A stretch of 64,000 nt of DNA from BS750m-G69 sp964441235. GTDB lineage: Bacteria; Fidelibacterota; UBA2242. Each line of letters starts with the position of its first letter. Position 1 is the stretch's first letter. The stretch is from the NCBI GenBank assembly GCA_964441235.1, contig CAYTUQ010000008.1, positions 34,896 through 98,895 on the forward strand, read 5' to 3'. Shown here piece after piece: positions 50,541 to 58,986 of the stretch. Position numbers and translations under genes: made by a program. A model generated the notes under the pieces. The model did not search any database and was not told the origin of the DNA. It was given only the letters and a program-made list of their open reading frames with translations.

Positions 50541-51092
50541 ATGAAAATCAATCTAATAATAAACGGAAAAAGCAGAACATTAGAAATTCATCCTGGTGAA
50601 ACGCTTTTAGAAACGCTGCGTAACTACAGTTTTAACGGCGTAAAGTTCGGATGTGGAACTGGCGATTGTGGTGCCTGTATGGTGCTTCTAAATGGCGAGC
50701 CCGTAAATTCCTGCCAAGTTCTCACTGCAGCAATTGAAGGTGAATCAGTTACTACAATTGAGGGAATTGGCAGCATGAATAAACCGCATCCAATACAGGA
50801 AGAATTGATAAAAGCTGGTGCAATCCAATGTGGATATTGTACTCCCGGAATCGTTATCTCCGCTTATGCTTTGCTCAAATCAAACCCAAATCCTTCAATC
50901 GACGAAATCAAAAGTGGAATAGACAGCCACCTTTGTCGTTGTACAGGTTATGTAAAAATCATCGAGGGAATAAAGAATTCCGTAGCCCGAAGCATTGCTT
51001 CGGAAATAAATATCGGTGATAAAATTAAAATGCGAAGCAAAAGTATGCGAAGCAATGCTTCTCGCTACGAGGTAACAGATGGGAAAAACTGA
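50541..51092 (+). CDS. xdhC: Xanthine dehydrogenase 2Fe-2S subunit
   Basis: 183-residue iron-sulfur subunit of the molybdenum hydroxylase. First cluster: GCGTGDCGACMVLLNGEPVNSC; second cluster: IQCGYCTPGIVISAYALL and HLCRCTGYVKIIEGIKNS. The core of about 150 residues is complete. The last 35 residues (VARSIASEINIGDKIKMRSK and following) are encoded by a REP doublet (50982-51068) that has run into the gene, so the native C-terminus has probably been replaced. Separated from the Mo subunit by a RAYT element. Confidence 0.93.
   Translation: MKINLIINGKSRTLEIHPGETLLETLRNYSFNGVKFGCGTGDCGACMVLLNGEPVNSCQVLTAAIEGESVTTIEGIGSMNKPHPIQEELIKAGAIQCGYCTPGIVISAYALLKSNPNPSIDEIKSGIDSHLCRCTGYVKIIEGIKNSVARSIASEINIGDKIKMRSKSMRSNASRYEVTDGKN
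50982..51068. repeat. REP doublet, left of RAYT
   Basis: GTAGC-CCGAAGCATTGCTTCGG and, inverted, GCGAAGCAATGCTTC-TCGCTAC, about 43 bases apart. The same doublet recurs at 51746-51824. Confidence 0.85.
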
Positions 51093-51742
51093 AATTTTTA
51101 ATTACAGACTTTATTATAAGCGTTATCTGCCGCATATTCAGCCGGTGGATGCGGTGTTGTTTGTAACGTATTGTTTGGCTTTTCAATATCCGGACAAATT
51201 TCATGTACAACTGCAAAAACGAAAAATCAGATTTCAAGAGTCTATAAAAAATCTTTCAAAAAAGGAGAAGATGAAAAAAGCAGAAATCTTTAATAAGAAA
51301 CAGTTCGATTTTACAGATAACTTTATTGCAAATTTCAAGGATTCACCTAAATGCCTGAGAAACGATAAAATCGCCGAAATAGTCAAATACAGTTTGTTCT
51401 TTCAGGATAAAAATGAATACGATTTACTTTGCTATTGTATTATGCCGAATCATGTCTACATTTTAATTAAACCGCTATTGAAATCAGAAGGCAAACCATA
51501 TCCTTTATTTCCAATAATGCAGAAACATAAAAGTTATACAGCTGTTGAAGCAAATAAGATTTTAAATCGCAGCGGCAAATTTTGGCAGTGCGGTTATTAT
51601 GATCATTATGTAAGACTATGATGAAAAGGAGTATTTCAATATTATCCGTTATATTCTGAACAATCCAGTAAAGGCGAATTTTGTGGAGAAATATGAAGAT
51701 TGGGAATTTAGCTGGGTTTATGATGAATATTTTGAAATGTAA
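51079..51742 (+). pseudogene. REP-associated tyrosine transposase (RAYT), frameshifted
   Basis: Y1-type transposase of the IS200/IS605-related RAYT class. EIFNYRLYYKRYLPHIQPVD and AVLFVTYCLAFQYP form the N-terminal part, LLCYCIMPNHVYILIKPL has the HxH-like metal site (here NHVYIL instead of NHVHIL), and SGKFWQCGYYDHYVR is the segment leading to the catalytic tyrosine region. At about 51616 one base shifts the frame; the rest, YDEKEYFNIIRYILNNPVKANFVEKYEDW, ends at 51742. The His-to-Tyr change and the frameshift suggest it is dead, though the REP doublets on either side show former activity. Confidence 0.85.
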
Positions 51743-51745
51743 CCC

Positions 51746-51824
51746 GTAGCCCGAAGCATTGCTTCGGAATCTTCGTAAATAGAGGACAGGGATAAAATGA
51801 ATGCGAAGCGATGCTTCGCGCTAC
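51746..51824. repeat. REP doublet, right of RAYT
   Basis: GTAGC-CCGAAGCATTGCTTCGG followed by inverted GCGAAGCGATGCTTC-GCGCTAC. Same orientation as the left doublet. It reaches within 15 bases of the Mo-subunit start. Confidence 0.85.
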
Positions 51825-51838
51825 AAGAGTTTTTAAAA

Positions 51839-54160
51839 ATGAAAGTAGTTGGAAAATCAGTAGAAAAAATAGATAGCCTTTCACTATCAACCGGCTGCGC
51901 AAAATTTTACGACGATTTCCACTTCCCGGATGAAGGATATGTTAAATTTCTCTATTCTCTACATGCTCATGCGAAGATCCTTTCGATTGACATTTCAAAA
52001 GCAAAATCGCTTGAGGGTGTAATAGATATCCTGCATTATGGAAATGTTCCGAGAATTCTGCACACAACAGCCGGTCAGGGATATCCTGAGCCTTCACCCT
52101 ATGATGCCGTTATGTTTGATTCGACAATGAGGTTCGTGGGTGATAGAGTTGCCGCAGTTTTTACTGAAACGCCGGAAATCGCTGAGGAAGCTATTTCAAA
52201 AATACAAGTAGATTACGAAATACTACCGGCAATTTTCGACTTTGAGAAAGCGATGGAAAAGAATGCTCCAATAATTCATCCGGAAAATAATAAAAAATAT
52301 CTCATTCCGGCATACTACGAACCTAAAAAAAACATCGCAGCAAAAGTTGAAATTAACGTTGGCAACCTTGAAAAAGGACTCGAAGAAAGTTATTTCACAT
52401 TTGATGAGATTTTCTATACACATTATGGCTCTCATGCTATGATAGAACCGCATGGCGTCGTTACTTACCTGGATGAGAATAACCGTTTAACGATCATTAC
52501 TGCGACACAAGTGCCCTTTCATGTCCGGAGAATTTCTGCGCATGTACTTCAAATACCTATAAAGAAAATACACGTAATTAAACCACGCATAGGTGGTGGA
52601 TTTGGCGGTAAACAGGAAGTATTTTTAGAATATGTAGCTGGATTATTTACACTCAGGACAGGAAGACCTGCAAAAATTGTATTTACAAGAAAAGAAGTTT
52701 TTCGATCTTCGAGAACTCGCAATCCTGTGAGAACAAGGATCAAATCCGGTTTAAAAAAGGATGGGACAATCTACGCTATTTCCCTTGACGCATTAATGAA
52801 CACCGGTGCTTATGGCTCGCATGCATTGACGGTCCTGTCAAACGTCGGCTCAAAAGCTCTGCCTTTGATTAATAAACCGCCGCACCAGAGGTTTAATGGA
52901 ATTTCCGTTTATACCAACTTACCTATTGGAGGTGCATACCGTGGCTATGGTGCAACCCAATCCTATTTTGCACTTGGGCAAATGATGGACATAATGGCGC
53001 GTAAAATTGGAATGGATTTATTGGAATTCTATAAAAAGAACACAATCAAAGCAGGTGAAAGTTCACCGATATTTGAGAAACTTGGTGAGGGTAAAGAAGG
53101 TGTCAAAATGAGCATTAAATCCTGCGGCTTGATAGACTGCATTGATGCCGGAGCGAAAGAAATTGATTGGTATGCCAGGCGAGGTAAAAGGACCAAAAAC
53201 GGTACTAAAGTTCGCGGCGTCGGAATGACTTGCATGATGCAAGGTTCCGGTATTCCAAAAGTTGATATGGGTGCTGCTTACATGAAAATGAATGAAGACG
53301 GCTCTTTTAATTTGCAGATCGGCGCTACAGATTTGGGTACCGGTTCGGATACTGTTCTGGGACAAATTGCCGCAGAAACAGTTGGTGTTGGTATTAATGA
53401 TATTATGGTGAAATCATCCGATACTGATTTTACACCATTCGACGTAGGTGCGTATGCTTCTTCAACGACTTACATTTCAGGGGAGGCAGTAAGAAAGTGT
53501 GCGCTTAAAATTAAGGGCCAGATTCTCAATATTGCTGCTGAAATGTCAAAACAGCCTATTGAATTATTAAAAATTAATGATAAAAAAGTTATATGGAACA
53601 ATGGTTCAATAAAATTTAGTGATATATGCACCTATGCAATGTATCAGGAAAACCAGTTTCAGATACAGGCAGTTGGCTCATATTTTTCTAATGTATCTCC
53701 ACCTCCTTTTTCTGCCCATTTTGTAGAAGTTGAAATTGATACCGAAACTGGTGATTTAAAAATTGTGAAATATGTTGCAGCAGTTGACTGTGGCACGGCT
53801 ATTAATCCAAAATTGGCAGAAGGTCAGATCGAGGGTTCTGTCTTGAACGGAATCAGCTGGGCATTAACCGAGGAATACCGCTTTAATAAAAAAGGTGCAA
53901 TGATAAATGCCGATTTCGGAAGATATAAACTATTCACAGCGGCAGATATTCCTGAAATGAAGACAATCCTTATTCCTACTAATGAACCCACCGGACCCTA
54001 TGGGGCAAAATCAGTTGGAGAAGTAGCGATAAACGGACCAGCACCGGCGATTGCCAATGCAGTTTATGATGCAATTGGGATAAGGCTTCATTCGTTGCCA
54101 ATAACAGCGGATAAGATTTTTCAGGGATTATCCAACTCAGATTTTTATAAAAGAACATAG
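51839..54160 (+). CDS. xdhA: Xanthine dehydrogenase-type molybdenum-binding subunit
   Basis: 773 residues from the ATG at 51839 (MKVVGKSVEKIDSLSLSTG), chosen because the longer frame would be translated from REP sequence. Catalytic subunit binding molybdopterin and oxidising purines or related heterocycles. Motifs: HGVVTYLDENNRLTIITATQ, KPRIGGGFGGKQEVFLEYVAGL, GGAYRGYGATQSYFALGQMM, DLGTGSDTVLGQIAAE, AYASSTTYISGEAV, and the active-site glutamate in YGAKSVGEVAINGPAPAIANAVYDAIG. The GEVAINGP form (instead of GEPP) recalls the YgfN/XdhD and selenium-dependent hydroxylases. AAGAG before the start. A ParE-type pair follows. Confidence 0.93.
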   Translation: MKVVGKSVEKIDSLSLSTGCAKFYDDFHFPDEGYVKFLYSLHAHAKILSIDISKAKSLEGVIDILHYGNVPRILHTTAGQGYPEPSPYDAVMFDSTMRFVGDRVAAVFTETPEIAEEAISKIQVDYEILPAIFDFEKAMEKNAPIIHPENNKKYLIPAYYEPKKNIAAKVEINVGNLEKGLEESYFTFDEIFYTHYGSHAMIEPHGVVTYLDENNRLTIITATQVPFHVRRISAHVLQIPIKKIHVIKPRIGGGFGGKQEVFLEYVAGLFTLRTGRPAKIVFTRKEVFRSSRTRNPVRTRIKSGLKKDGTIYAISLDALMNTGAYGSHALTVLSNVGSKALPLINKPPHQRFNGISVYTNLPIGGAYRGYGATQSYFALGQMMDIMARKIGMDLLEFYKKNTIKAGESSPIFEKLGEGKEGVKMSIKSCGLIDCIDAGAKEIDWYARRGKRTKNGTKVRGVGMTCMMQGSGIPKVDMGAAYMKMNEDGSFNLQIGATDLGTGSDTVLGQIAAETVGVGINDIMVKSSDTDFTPFDVGAYASSTTYISGEAVRKCALKIKGQILNIAAEMSKQPIELLKINDKKVIWNNGSIKFSDICTYAMYQENQFQIQAVGSYFSNVSPPPFSAHFVEVEIDTETGDLKIVKYVAAVDCGTAINPKLAEGQIEGSVLNGISWALTEEYRFNKKGAMINADFGRYKLFTAADIPEMKTILIPTNEPTGPYGAKSVGEVAINGPAPAIANAVYDAIGIRLHSLPITADKIFQGLSNSDFYKRT

Positions 54161-54296
54161 AATCGTCATAAAAGTTGAATTTTGTACCTTCTAAAGAGAA
54201 GAATCTGGAGCAAGCAAAATAAAATCGTACATTGTATTTGCAATGGCTTTGATTTAAATTAATTATTGAGAGATAAACAAGATCTTAGGAGGATTT

Positions 54297-54476
54297 ATGG
54301 AAACGTTAAAACAAGATGCAATTAATGTCATTTCTAAGTTGCCTGATACCGCTGATATTGACGCAATTATGTATAGACTTTATGTCATTGATAAAGTACG
54401 AAAGGGGAAAGAGGCGATTGAACGGGGTGAAGTTATATCCATTGAAGATTTAGAGAAAGAAATCGAGAAATGGTAA
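54297..54476 (+). CDS. Small antitoxin of a ParE-type pair
   Basis: 59 residues: METLKQDAINVISKLPDTAD, IDAIMYRLYVIDKVRKGKEAIERGEVISIEDLEKEIEKW. This is the short antitoxin form seen upstream of ParE/RelE toxins. A strong ribosome site, TTAGGAGGATTT, precedes the ATG. Its last codons overlap the toxin start by 7 bases. Confidence 0.85.
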   Translation: METLKQDAINVISKLPDTADIDAIMYRLYVIDKVRKGKEAIERGEVISIEDLEKEIEKW

Positions 54477-54766
54477 AATGGTCAAAACCTGCAAAGGAAG
54501 ATCTAAAATGCATTCATGATTTTATTGCAACAGATTCAAAATATTATGCAAAAAAGGTAACTCATGATATAATAGATAAGATAAAGGGACTAAATGATTT
54601 TCCGAAAATTGGTAGGATTGTGCCGGAGATAGAGGATATCAATATTAGAGAATTGTTTATTTATTCCTATCGTATTATATATGAAATCCATCACAATGAA
54701 GTAGAAATTCTTACAATTATCCATGGAAAAATGGATTTTACATCAGGTAAGGTATTTAGAAAATAA
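54470..54766 (+). CDS. ParE/RelE-type toxin
   Basis: 98 residues: MVKWSKPAKEDLKCIHDFIATDSKYYAKKVTHDIIDKI, then FPKIGRIVPEIEDINIRELFIYSYRIIYEIHHNEVEILTIIHGKMDF, the typical W---A--DL--I--YI and RE-----YRI-Y-------I--I-H motifs of the ParE branch. Overlaps its antitoxin. Inserted directly after the Mo-subunit gene and followed by a partial copy of that gene's 3' end. Confidence 0.9.
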   Translation: MVKWSKPAKEDLKCIHDFIATDSKYYAKKVTHDIIDKIKGLNDFPKIGRIVPEIEDINIRELFIYSYRIIYEIHHNEVEILTIIHGKMDFTSGKVFRK

Positions 54767-54825
54767 AAAGTGTTTTCTCCACTCTGGAATAAATCACCCG
54801 AACCTTATGACAAAAAATTATTCAT

Positions 54826-54945
54826 GAAATTGCAATTAGCAAACTAACCCCAGTTATCACAAATGCCATTTATGATGCGATTAGTATAAGGTTTTATTCA
54901 CTGCCAATAACAGCGGATAAGATTTTTCAGGAATTAATTAAATGA
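54826..54945 (+). repeat. Degenerate copy of the 3' end of the molybdenum subunit gene
   Basis: Encodes EIAISKLTPVITNAIYDAIS and IRFYSLPITADKIFQELIK-stop, aligning with EVAINGPAPAIANAVYDAIG and IRLHSLPITADKIFQGL of the gene ending at 54160. The last part is identical over about 30 bases. With the parent gene it encloses the toxin-antitoxin pair. Confidence 0.8.
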
Positions 54946-55015
54946 AGATTTACGTCAATATGCAATCGTAAGTATAAATTCAAGTAAAACAATTAAATTA
55001 AAACAAGGAGATGTT

Positions 55016-56083
55016 ATGAACGGACAAAAACCTGAAGAAAAAGAGGTGAAAAAAGTATCAAAGTCCAGTACTAAGCAAGAGATTTTAGATGCCTATAACA
55101 ACCTGTTAAAGGAGCTAAAAGAAAAAAGCAAAGTAGAACTCAATCTGGAAAAACTCACGAAAGAGAAGAAAGAGGAAAAAATAGTAAAAAAGGCGGATGA
55201 ACTTACAACTGAAGGTATTATTAAAACTATCGGTTCTCTTAAACTTGATATCAATAAAATTCTTGCTCAACTAAGTGAAAACTTAGACCGTGAAGTAAAC
55301 AGATACAAAGATATTCAAAATGCAATCGAAATTAGGGAGAATGAACTAAAGGAGATCTATGATATTGAGAAGGAAGCGGCTACACTCGCAGCACTAATTG
55401 AATCCAATAATCAAAAACGTCAGGAATTTGAAGATGAAATGTCTAAAACCAGGGAAATTCTTCAGATGGAAACTGAAACAATGCGAAAAAATTGGGAAAA
55501 GGAAAAAGAACAAAAGGAAGTAGAAATTAAACAACAAGACTTAAAGGGGAAAAAAGATAGGGAGCGAGAAAAAGAAGAATATCTATATAATTTTCAACGA
55601 GAACAGAAATTGGCTAAAGATAAATTTGAAGACGAAAAGACAAAATTAGAAAAAGAATTAATATCAAAAAAAGAAGAATTGGATGAACGTGAAAAAGTAA
55701 TTGCGGAAAAGGAAAATCTACTCACTGAATTACGAAATAAAGTTGATTCATTCCCAAAAGAGATTGAAGCTGCAACAAATAACGCAATTAAAGAAACCAC
55801 TGAAAAGATTAAAAGCGAATATGAATCTCAAAAAACATTGCTGAAAAAAGAGTTTGAAGGTGAAAAGAAAGTCTTAGACACACGAATAAACCTTATGGAA
55901 AAAATTGTAGACGAACAAAATGAAAAAATAAAAGAACTAACAGCAAAATTAGAGAACGCCTATAAAAGCGTTCAGGATGTTGCCGTAAAAGCTATAGAGG
56001 GTGCTTCCAGCTCTCAATCCTTTAACGAACTGAAAAATATTTTCAGTGAGGGGAAAAAGCAACCTCAGCAGGAAAAGTTATAA
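55016..56083 (+). CDS. Coiled-coil protein of unknown function
   Basis: 355 residues, soluble, dominated by Lys and Glu. It starts MNGQKPEEKEVKKVSKSSTK and gives heptad-like helices throughout (EIRENELKEIYDIEKEAATL, EFEDEMSKTREILQMETETM, KLEKELISKKEELDEREKVI). A small Ser/Ala-rich segment AVKAIEGASSSQSFNEL precedes the end. AAGGAG before the ATG. I recognise no family; such proteins occur beside various operons. It stands between the molybdenum hydroxylase and the PLP enzyme on the same strand, so it may be co-transcribed, but nothing ties it to catabolism. Confidence 0.6.
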   Translation: MNGQKPEEKEVKKVSKSSTKQEILDAYNNLLKELKEKSKVELNLEKLTKEKKEEKIVKKADELTTEGIIKTIGSLKLDINKILAQLSENLDREVNRYKDIQNAIEIRENELKEIYDIEKEAATLAALIESNNQKRQEFEDEMSKTREILQMETETMRKNWEKEKEQKEVEIKQQDLKGKKDREREKEEYLYNFQREQKLAKDKFEDEKTKLEKELISKKEELDEREKVIAEKENLLTELRNKVDSFPKEIEAATNNAIKETTEKIKSEYESQKTLLKKEFEGEKKVLDTRINLMEKIVDEQNEKIKELTAKLENAYKSVQDVAVKAIEGASSSQSFNELKNIFSEGKKQPQQEKL

Positions 56084-56127
56084 AAGCAAATCTGTTTTTA
56101 AAGAACGCTCTTATAATATAATGAAGA

Positions 56128-56200
56128 TTAACTTGACACAAGTCCTTCCAAACGTACCATTCCAGGATAAAAACTCATCTGTGGGCTTGTGTTAAGTTAA
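56128..56200. repeat. Inverted repeat upstream of the PLP enzyme
   Basis: AACTTGACACAAGTCC (56130-56145) and GGGCTTGTGTTAAGTT (56183-56198) pair with two mismatches around a 37-base loop; TTAA extends the stem on each side. Possible terminator of the coiled-coil gene or small element. The rest of 56084-56400 holds no gene that I can see. Confidence 0.6.
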
Positions 56201-56400
56201 TTGGCAACTGGTATTGAGGAATGTATATAAGCAAATATTTGTGGATCATTGGAGTGGCAAATGTTAACAATGAGTACTATGATGGATATATGCCAAACGT
56301 AAGATATCCTGATTGTAATAATTATACTATGTAGTATGTAGAAAGAACCCAAAATTCTACCTGAAAAGTGGTATACTAAATAAACATATAGGAAGAATTA

Positions 56401-57864
56401 ATGATTGATTTAACGATTAATGAAGAGCAACTGAAACAAACAGCAAAACGATGCAAGGAACGCAGCATAATTGTTCCAACTTTCGAAGAGCAAAGAAATC
56501 CCGAAAAGATTCCACAAAAAATCAAAGACGAATTAAAAAATATAGGCTTGTGGGATATTACACCGAGAAACCTGTTTCGTATTACATGGAAAAACGAACC
56601 GGTCGAATTCGGGGGACAGTTCAATGGCGTAAATTTCATGGAACTTCCAAAAGAATTAACCGGTGTTGACGCACGAATAATTGCACTTGTTGGGAAATGG
56701 TTTCCAACAGGTTCACATAAGGTTGGTGCAACGTTTGGCTGTTTAATGCCGAGATTAGTAACAGGTCAGTTTGATCCAACATACCAAAAAGCTGTTTGGC
56801 CCTCAACGGGAAATTACTGTAGAGGTGGTGCTTATGATGCATCACTCCTGGCATGTGAATCTATTGCAATTTTGCCTGAAATGATGAGTAAAGAGCGTTT
56901 TGACTGGCTGAAAAAAGTAGCCGGTGAAATCATCGCCACTCCTGGCTGTGAAAGCAATGTAAAAGAAATCTATGATAAATGCTGGGAACTGAAAAAAAAC
57001 AGAAAAGACATAGTAATTTTCAATCAATTTGACGAATTTGGCAATCATCTCTGGCATTATGAAATGACCGGAAGTGCAATGCAAGAAGTTGTAGAACAAA
57101 TTTCCTCTGACAAAGACCGTGTTGCCGGCTTAGTTCTAACAACCGGATCGGCAGGCACACTGGGCTGCGGTGATTATCTTAAAGAGGTCTTTCCAAATAT
57201 AAAAGTGGCAGCTTGTGAAGCTTTACAATGCCCGACTTTATTATATAATGGCTACGGCGGGCATAGAATTGAAGGAATTGGCGATAAACACGTTCCCTGG
57301 ATACACAATATGCGGAATACAGATATGATTATTGCAATTGATGATAATGATTCAATGAACTTATTGCCGCTTTTCAATACGCCTGAAGGAAGGGAATATT
57401 TAATAAAAATTGGCGTACCTGAAAACATTGTGGAAAATTTAGACCTGTTGGGTATTTCCAGTATTGCCAACATGCTGAGCGCAATTAAATTCGCTAAATA
57501 TTACGAGTTGACTCATAATGATATAGTTTTGACGGTATTTACCGATTCAATGGAACTGTATGGATCCAGACTTCGTGAATATCATGAAAAGCACGGCAAA
57601 TATTCTCAAAATGAAGCGGAAAGAGATTTTTACCGTTGCATACTTGGACAAAAAATTGACTTCATGCAAGAACTTAATTATTGGGATAAACGAAGAATTC
57701 ACAATTTGAAATATTTTACCTGGATCGAACAGCAAGGGCGTTCGCTTGACGAGTTGAATGAACAGTGGTACAACCATGAAGAATATTGGGGAAAGATACA
57801 TGCCTTGACACCGAAAATTGATAAAATTATCAGAAAATTTAATGAAAGAGTCGGGCTGATTTAG
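56401..57864 (+). CDS. Fold-type II PLP-dependent lyase (cysteine synthase/diaminopropionate lyase superfamily)
   Basis: 487 residues. PLP lysine candidate in KWFPTGSHKVGATFGCLMPR (about residue 105), the substrate loop WPSTGNYCRGGAYDASLLAC, and the phosphate-binding glycine loop LTTGSAGTLGCGDYLKE, all typical of the tryptophan-synthase-beta fold. It is much longer than YgeX (2,3-diaminopropionate ammonia-lyase) and not its close relative by motif. The context, with molybdenum hydroxylase, hydantoinase and SsnA genes, suggests that it breaks down an amino acid intermediate of purine catabolism. Substrate not determined. ATAGGAAGAATT provides the ribosome site. Confidence 0.75.
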   Translation: MIDLTINEEQLKQTAKRCKERSIIVPTFEEQRNPEKIPQKIKDELKNIGLWDITPRNLFRITWKNEPVEFGGQFNGVNFMELPKELTGVDARIIALVGKWFPTGSHKVGATFGCLMPRLVTGQFDPTYQKAVWPSTGNYCRGGAYDASLLACESIAILPEMMSKERFDWLKKVAGEIIATPGCESNVKEIYDKCWELKKNRKDIVIFNQFDEFGNHLWHYEMTGSAMQEVVEQISSDKDRVAGLVLTTGSAGTLGCGDYLKEVFPNIKVAACEALQCPTLLYNGYGGHRIEGIGDKHVPWIHNMRNTDMIIAIDDNDSMNLLPLFNTPEGREYLIKIGVPENIVENLDLLGISSIANMLSAIKFAKYYELTHNDIVLTVFTDSMELYGSRLREYHEKHGKYSQNEAERDFYRCILGQKIDFMQELNYWDKRRIHNLKYFTWIEQQGRSLDELNEQWYNHEEYWGKIHALTPKIDKIIRKFNERVGLI

Positions 57865-57983
57865 AAAAACTTTCCCGCGAAACATGCAGAAGTTTAAGTT
57901 CCGATTTAAGTTTTAAAATTTGCACGACTGATTAATTTATAGTAAAATTAAAGACAGAGAGGTCATTTAGAGGAGGAGAAAAA

Positions 57984-58253
57984 ATGGACGTTCGCGAATT
58001 AGTAATTGAGATGAAATTACTCGAGCGGAAAATGACTCTTTACGAGGAGAAATATAGTATTCTCAGCGAAGACTTTTATAATGCGCTTATATCAGGCAAT
58101 TTATCACAATACGATGCTTATGATGAAACACGTATTGATTTCAGCCGCTGGAAGGGTATTTACGAAACATGGCTAAGACGAAAAAATGACTATACTAAAC
58201 AAATTCAAAAGAGTAATATTGCTGAAACCTTACATATTCACCCTGCCTATTAA
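57984..58253 (+). CDS. TumA-like antitoxin candidate
   Basis: 89 residues, soluble and helical: MDVRELVIEMKLLERKMTLYEEKYSILSEDFYNALISGNL, then RIDFSRWKGIYETWLRRKNDYTKQI. Good ribosome site GAGGAGGAG. Identified by its position immediately upstream of a TumE-type toxin gene and by its small helical make-up; such partners are variable in sequence. Confidence 0.65.
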   Translation: MDVRELVIEMKLLERKMTLYEEKYSILSEDFYNALISGNLSQYDAYDETRIDFSRWKGIYETWLRRKNDYTKQIQKSNIAETLHIHPAY

Positions 58254-58309
58254 AAATGGCTGATAATCCTTTAAAATCGCTTAATTTATAGAGTAATTAT
58301 ATAACAAAA

Positions 58310-58681
58310 TTGCTAAATAAACCAAATATAAAATATTCATCGGTAATAGTCTGGTCGGGAAGTACATATACAGGAACTACAGAAGGAGAAGTTTTTTTTA
58401 AAACTGGCATACGATTTCGCGTAAGAGAGGAATTGGATTTTGAAGCTGGATTAATTACATCTTACAGCTATGAGGTTTATCGTAATAAAGAACGGTTATA
58501 TTGGTATGACGATTTTCCGCATCCACATGATCGAAACCTGAATTCTACATTTCCTCATCATAAACATATACCTCCGGATATTAAACACCACCGTATTCCC
58601 GCTCCAGCAATAAGTTTCACTCATCCCAATTTCCCGTCAATTATTCGAGAAATTGAAGCATTAGAAAATGTAAAATCATAA
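58310..58681 (+). CDS. TumE-like toxin (DUF6516 type)
   Basis: 123 residues. Features of the TumE family: an N-terminal beta region FKTGIRFRVREELDFEAGLITSYSYEVYRNKERLYWYDDF, then the histidine-rich FPHPHDRNLNSTFPHHKHIPPDIKHHRI and a C-terminal helix TH-NFPSIIREIEALE. The start is a TTG at 58310, since no ATG is available. It forms with the previous gene a third addiction pair in the window and a fourth foreign module inside the catabolic cluster. Target unknown. Confidence 0.8.
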   Translation: MLNKPNIKYSSVIVWSGSTYTGTTEGEVFFKTGIRFRVREELDFEAGLITSYSYEVYRNKERLYWYDDFPHPHDRNLNSTFPHHKHIPPDIKHHRIPAPAISFTHPNFPSIIREIEALENVKS

Positions 58682-58724
58682 TATTTGTTTATTTTACAAT
58701 AGAATACCCAAGAGAAAACAACTA

Positions 58725-58827
58725 AGGGGGTGTGATAATATAACCTTAACATGTTTAATATTATAAATTCATAAATAACATAATGATAAATCACCATGAA
58801 TGACAACTTTATTCTATCACACCCCCT
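58725..58827. repeat. 103-bp inverted-repeat element
   Basis: Arms AGGGGGTGTGATAATATAA (58725-58743) and TTATTCTATCACACCCCCT (58809-58827) enclose an AT-rich non-coding loop. MITE-like or a strong bidirectional terminator after the toxin gene. To the right, CCTGCCCGCC and GGCAGGCGGG (about 58896-58924) form a GC-rich palindrome like those at 7682-7704 and 43721-43741. Confidence 0.7.
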
Positions 58828-58986
58828 AAACATTCAAAAATCATTATTTTAAATATTTATTTAGTGTTTTTTGCCTGTCCATCGCTTCGCCCCCTGCCCG
58901 CCGATTCTCTATGGCAGGCGGGTGGCAGGTGGGTGTGTTTTCCCGATGAACTCTCTGATAAGCGGGCAATAAATATATGTTAGGTG

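Noticed and set aside
51797..51838. Upstream start for the molybdenum subunit
   Set aside because: It would encode REP sequence (MNAKRCFALQEFLK); ATG 51839 starts the conserved N-terminus.
55016..56083. Coiled-coil protein as an SMC or RmuC homologue
   Set aside because: No ATPase or nuclease motif; similarity would rest only on Lys/Glu-rich coiled coil, which is not informative.
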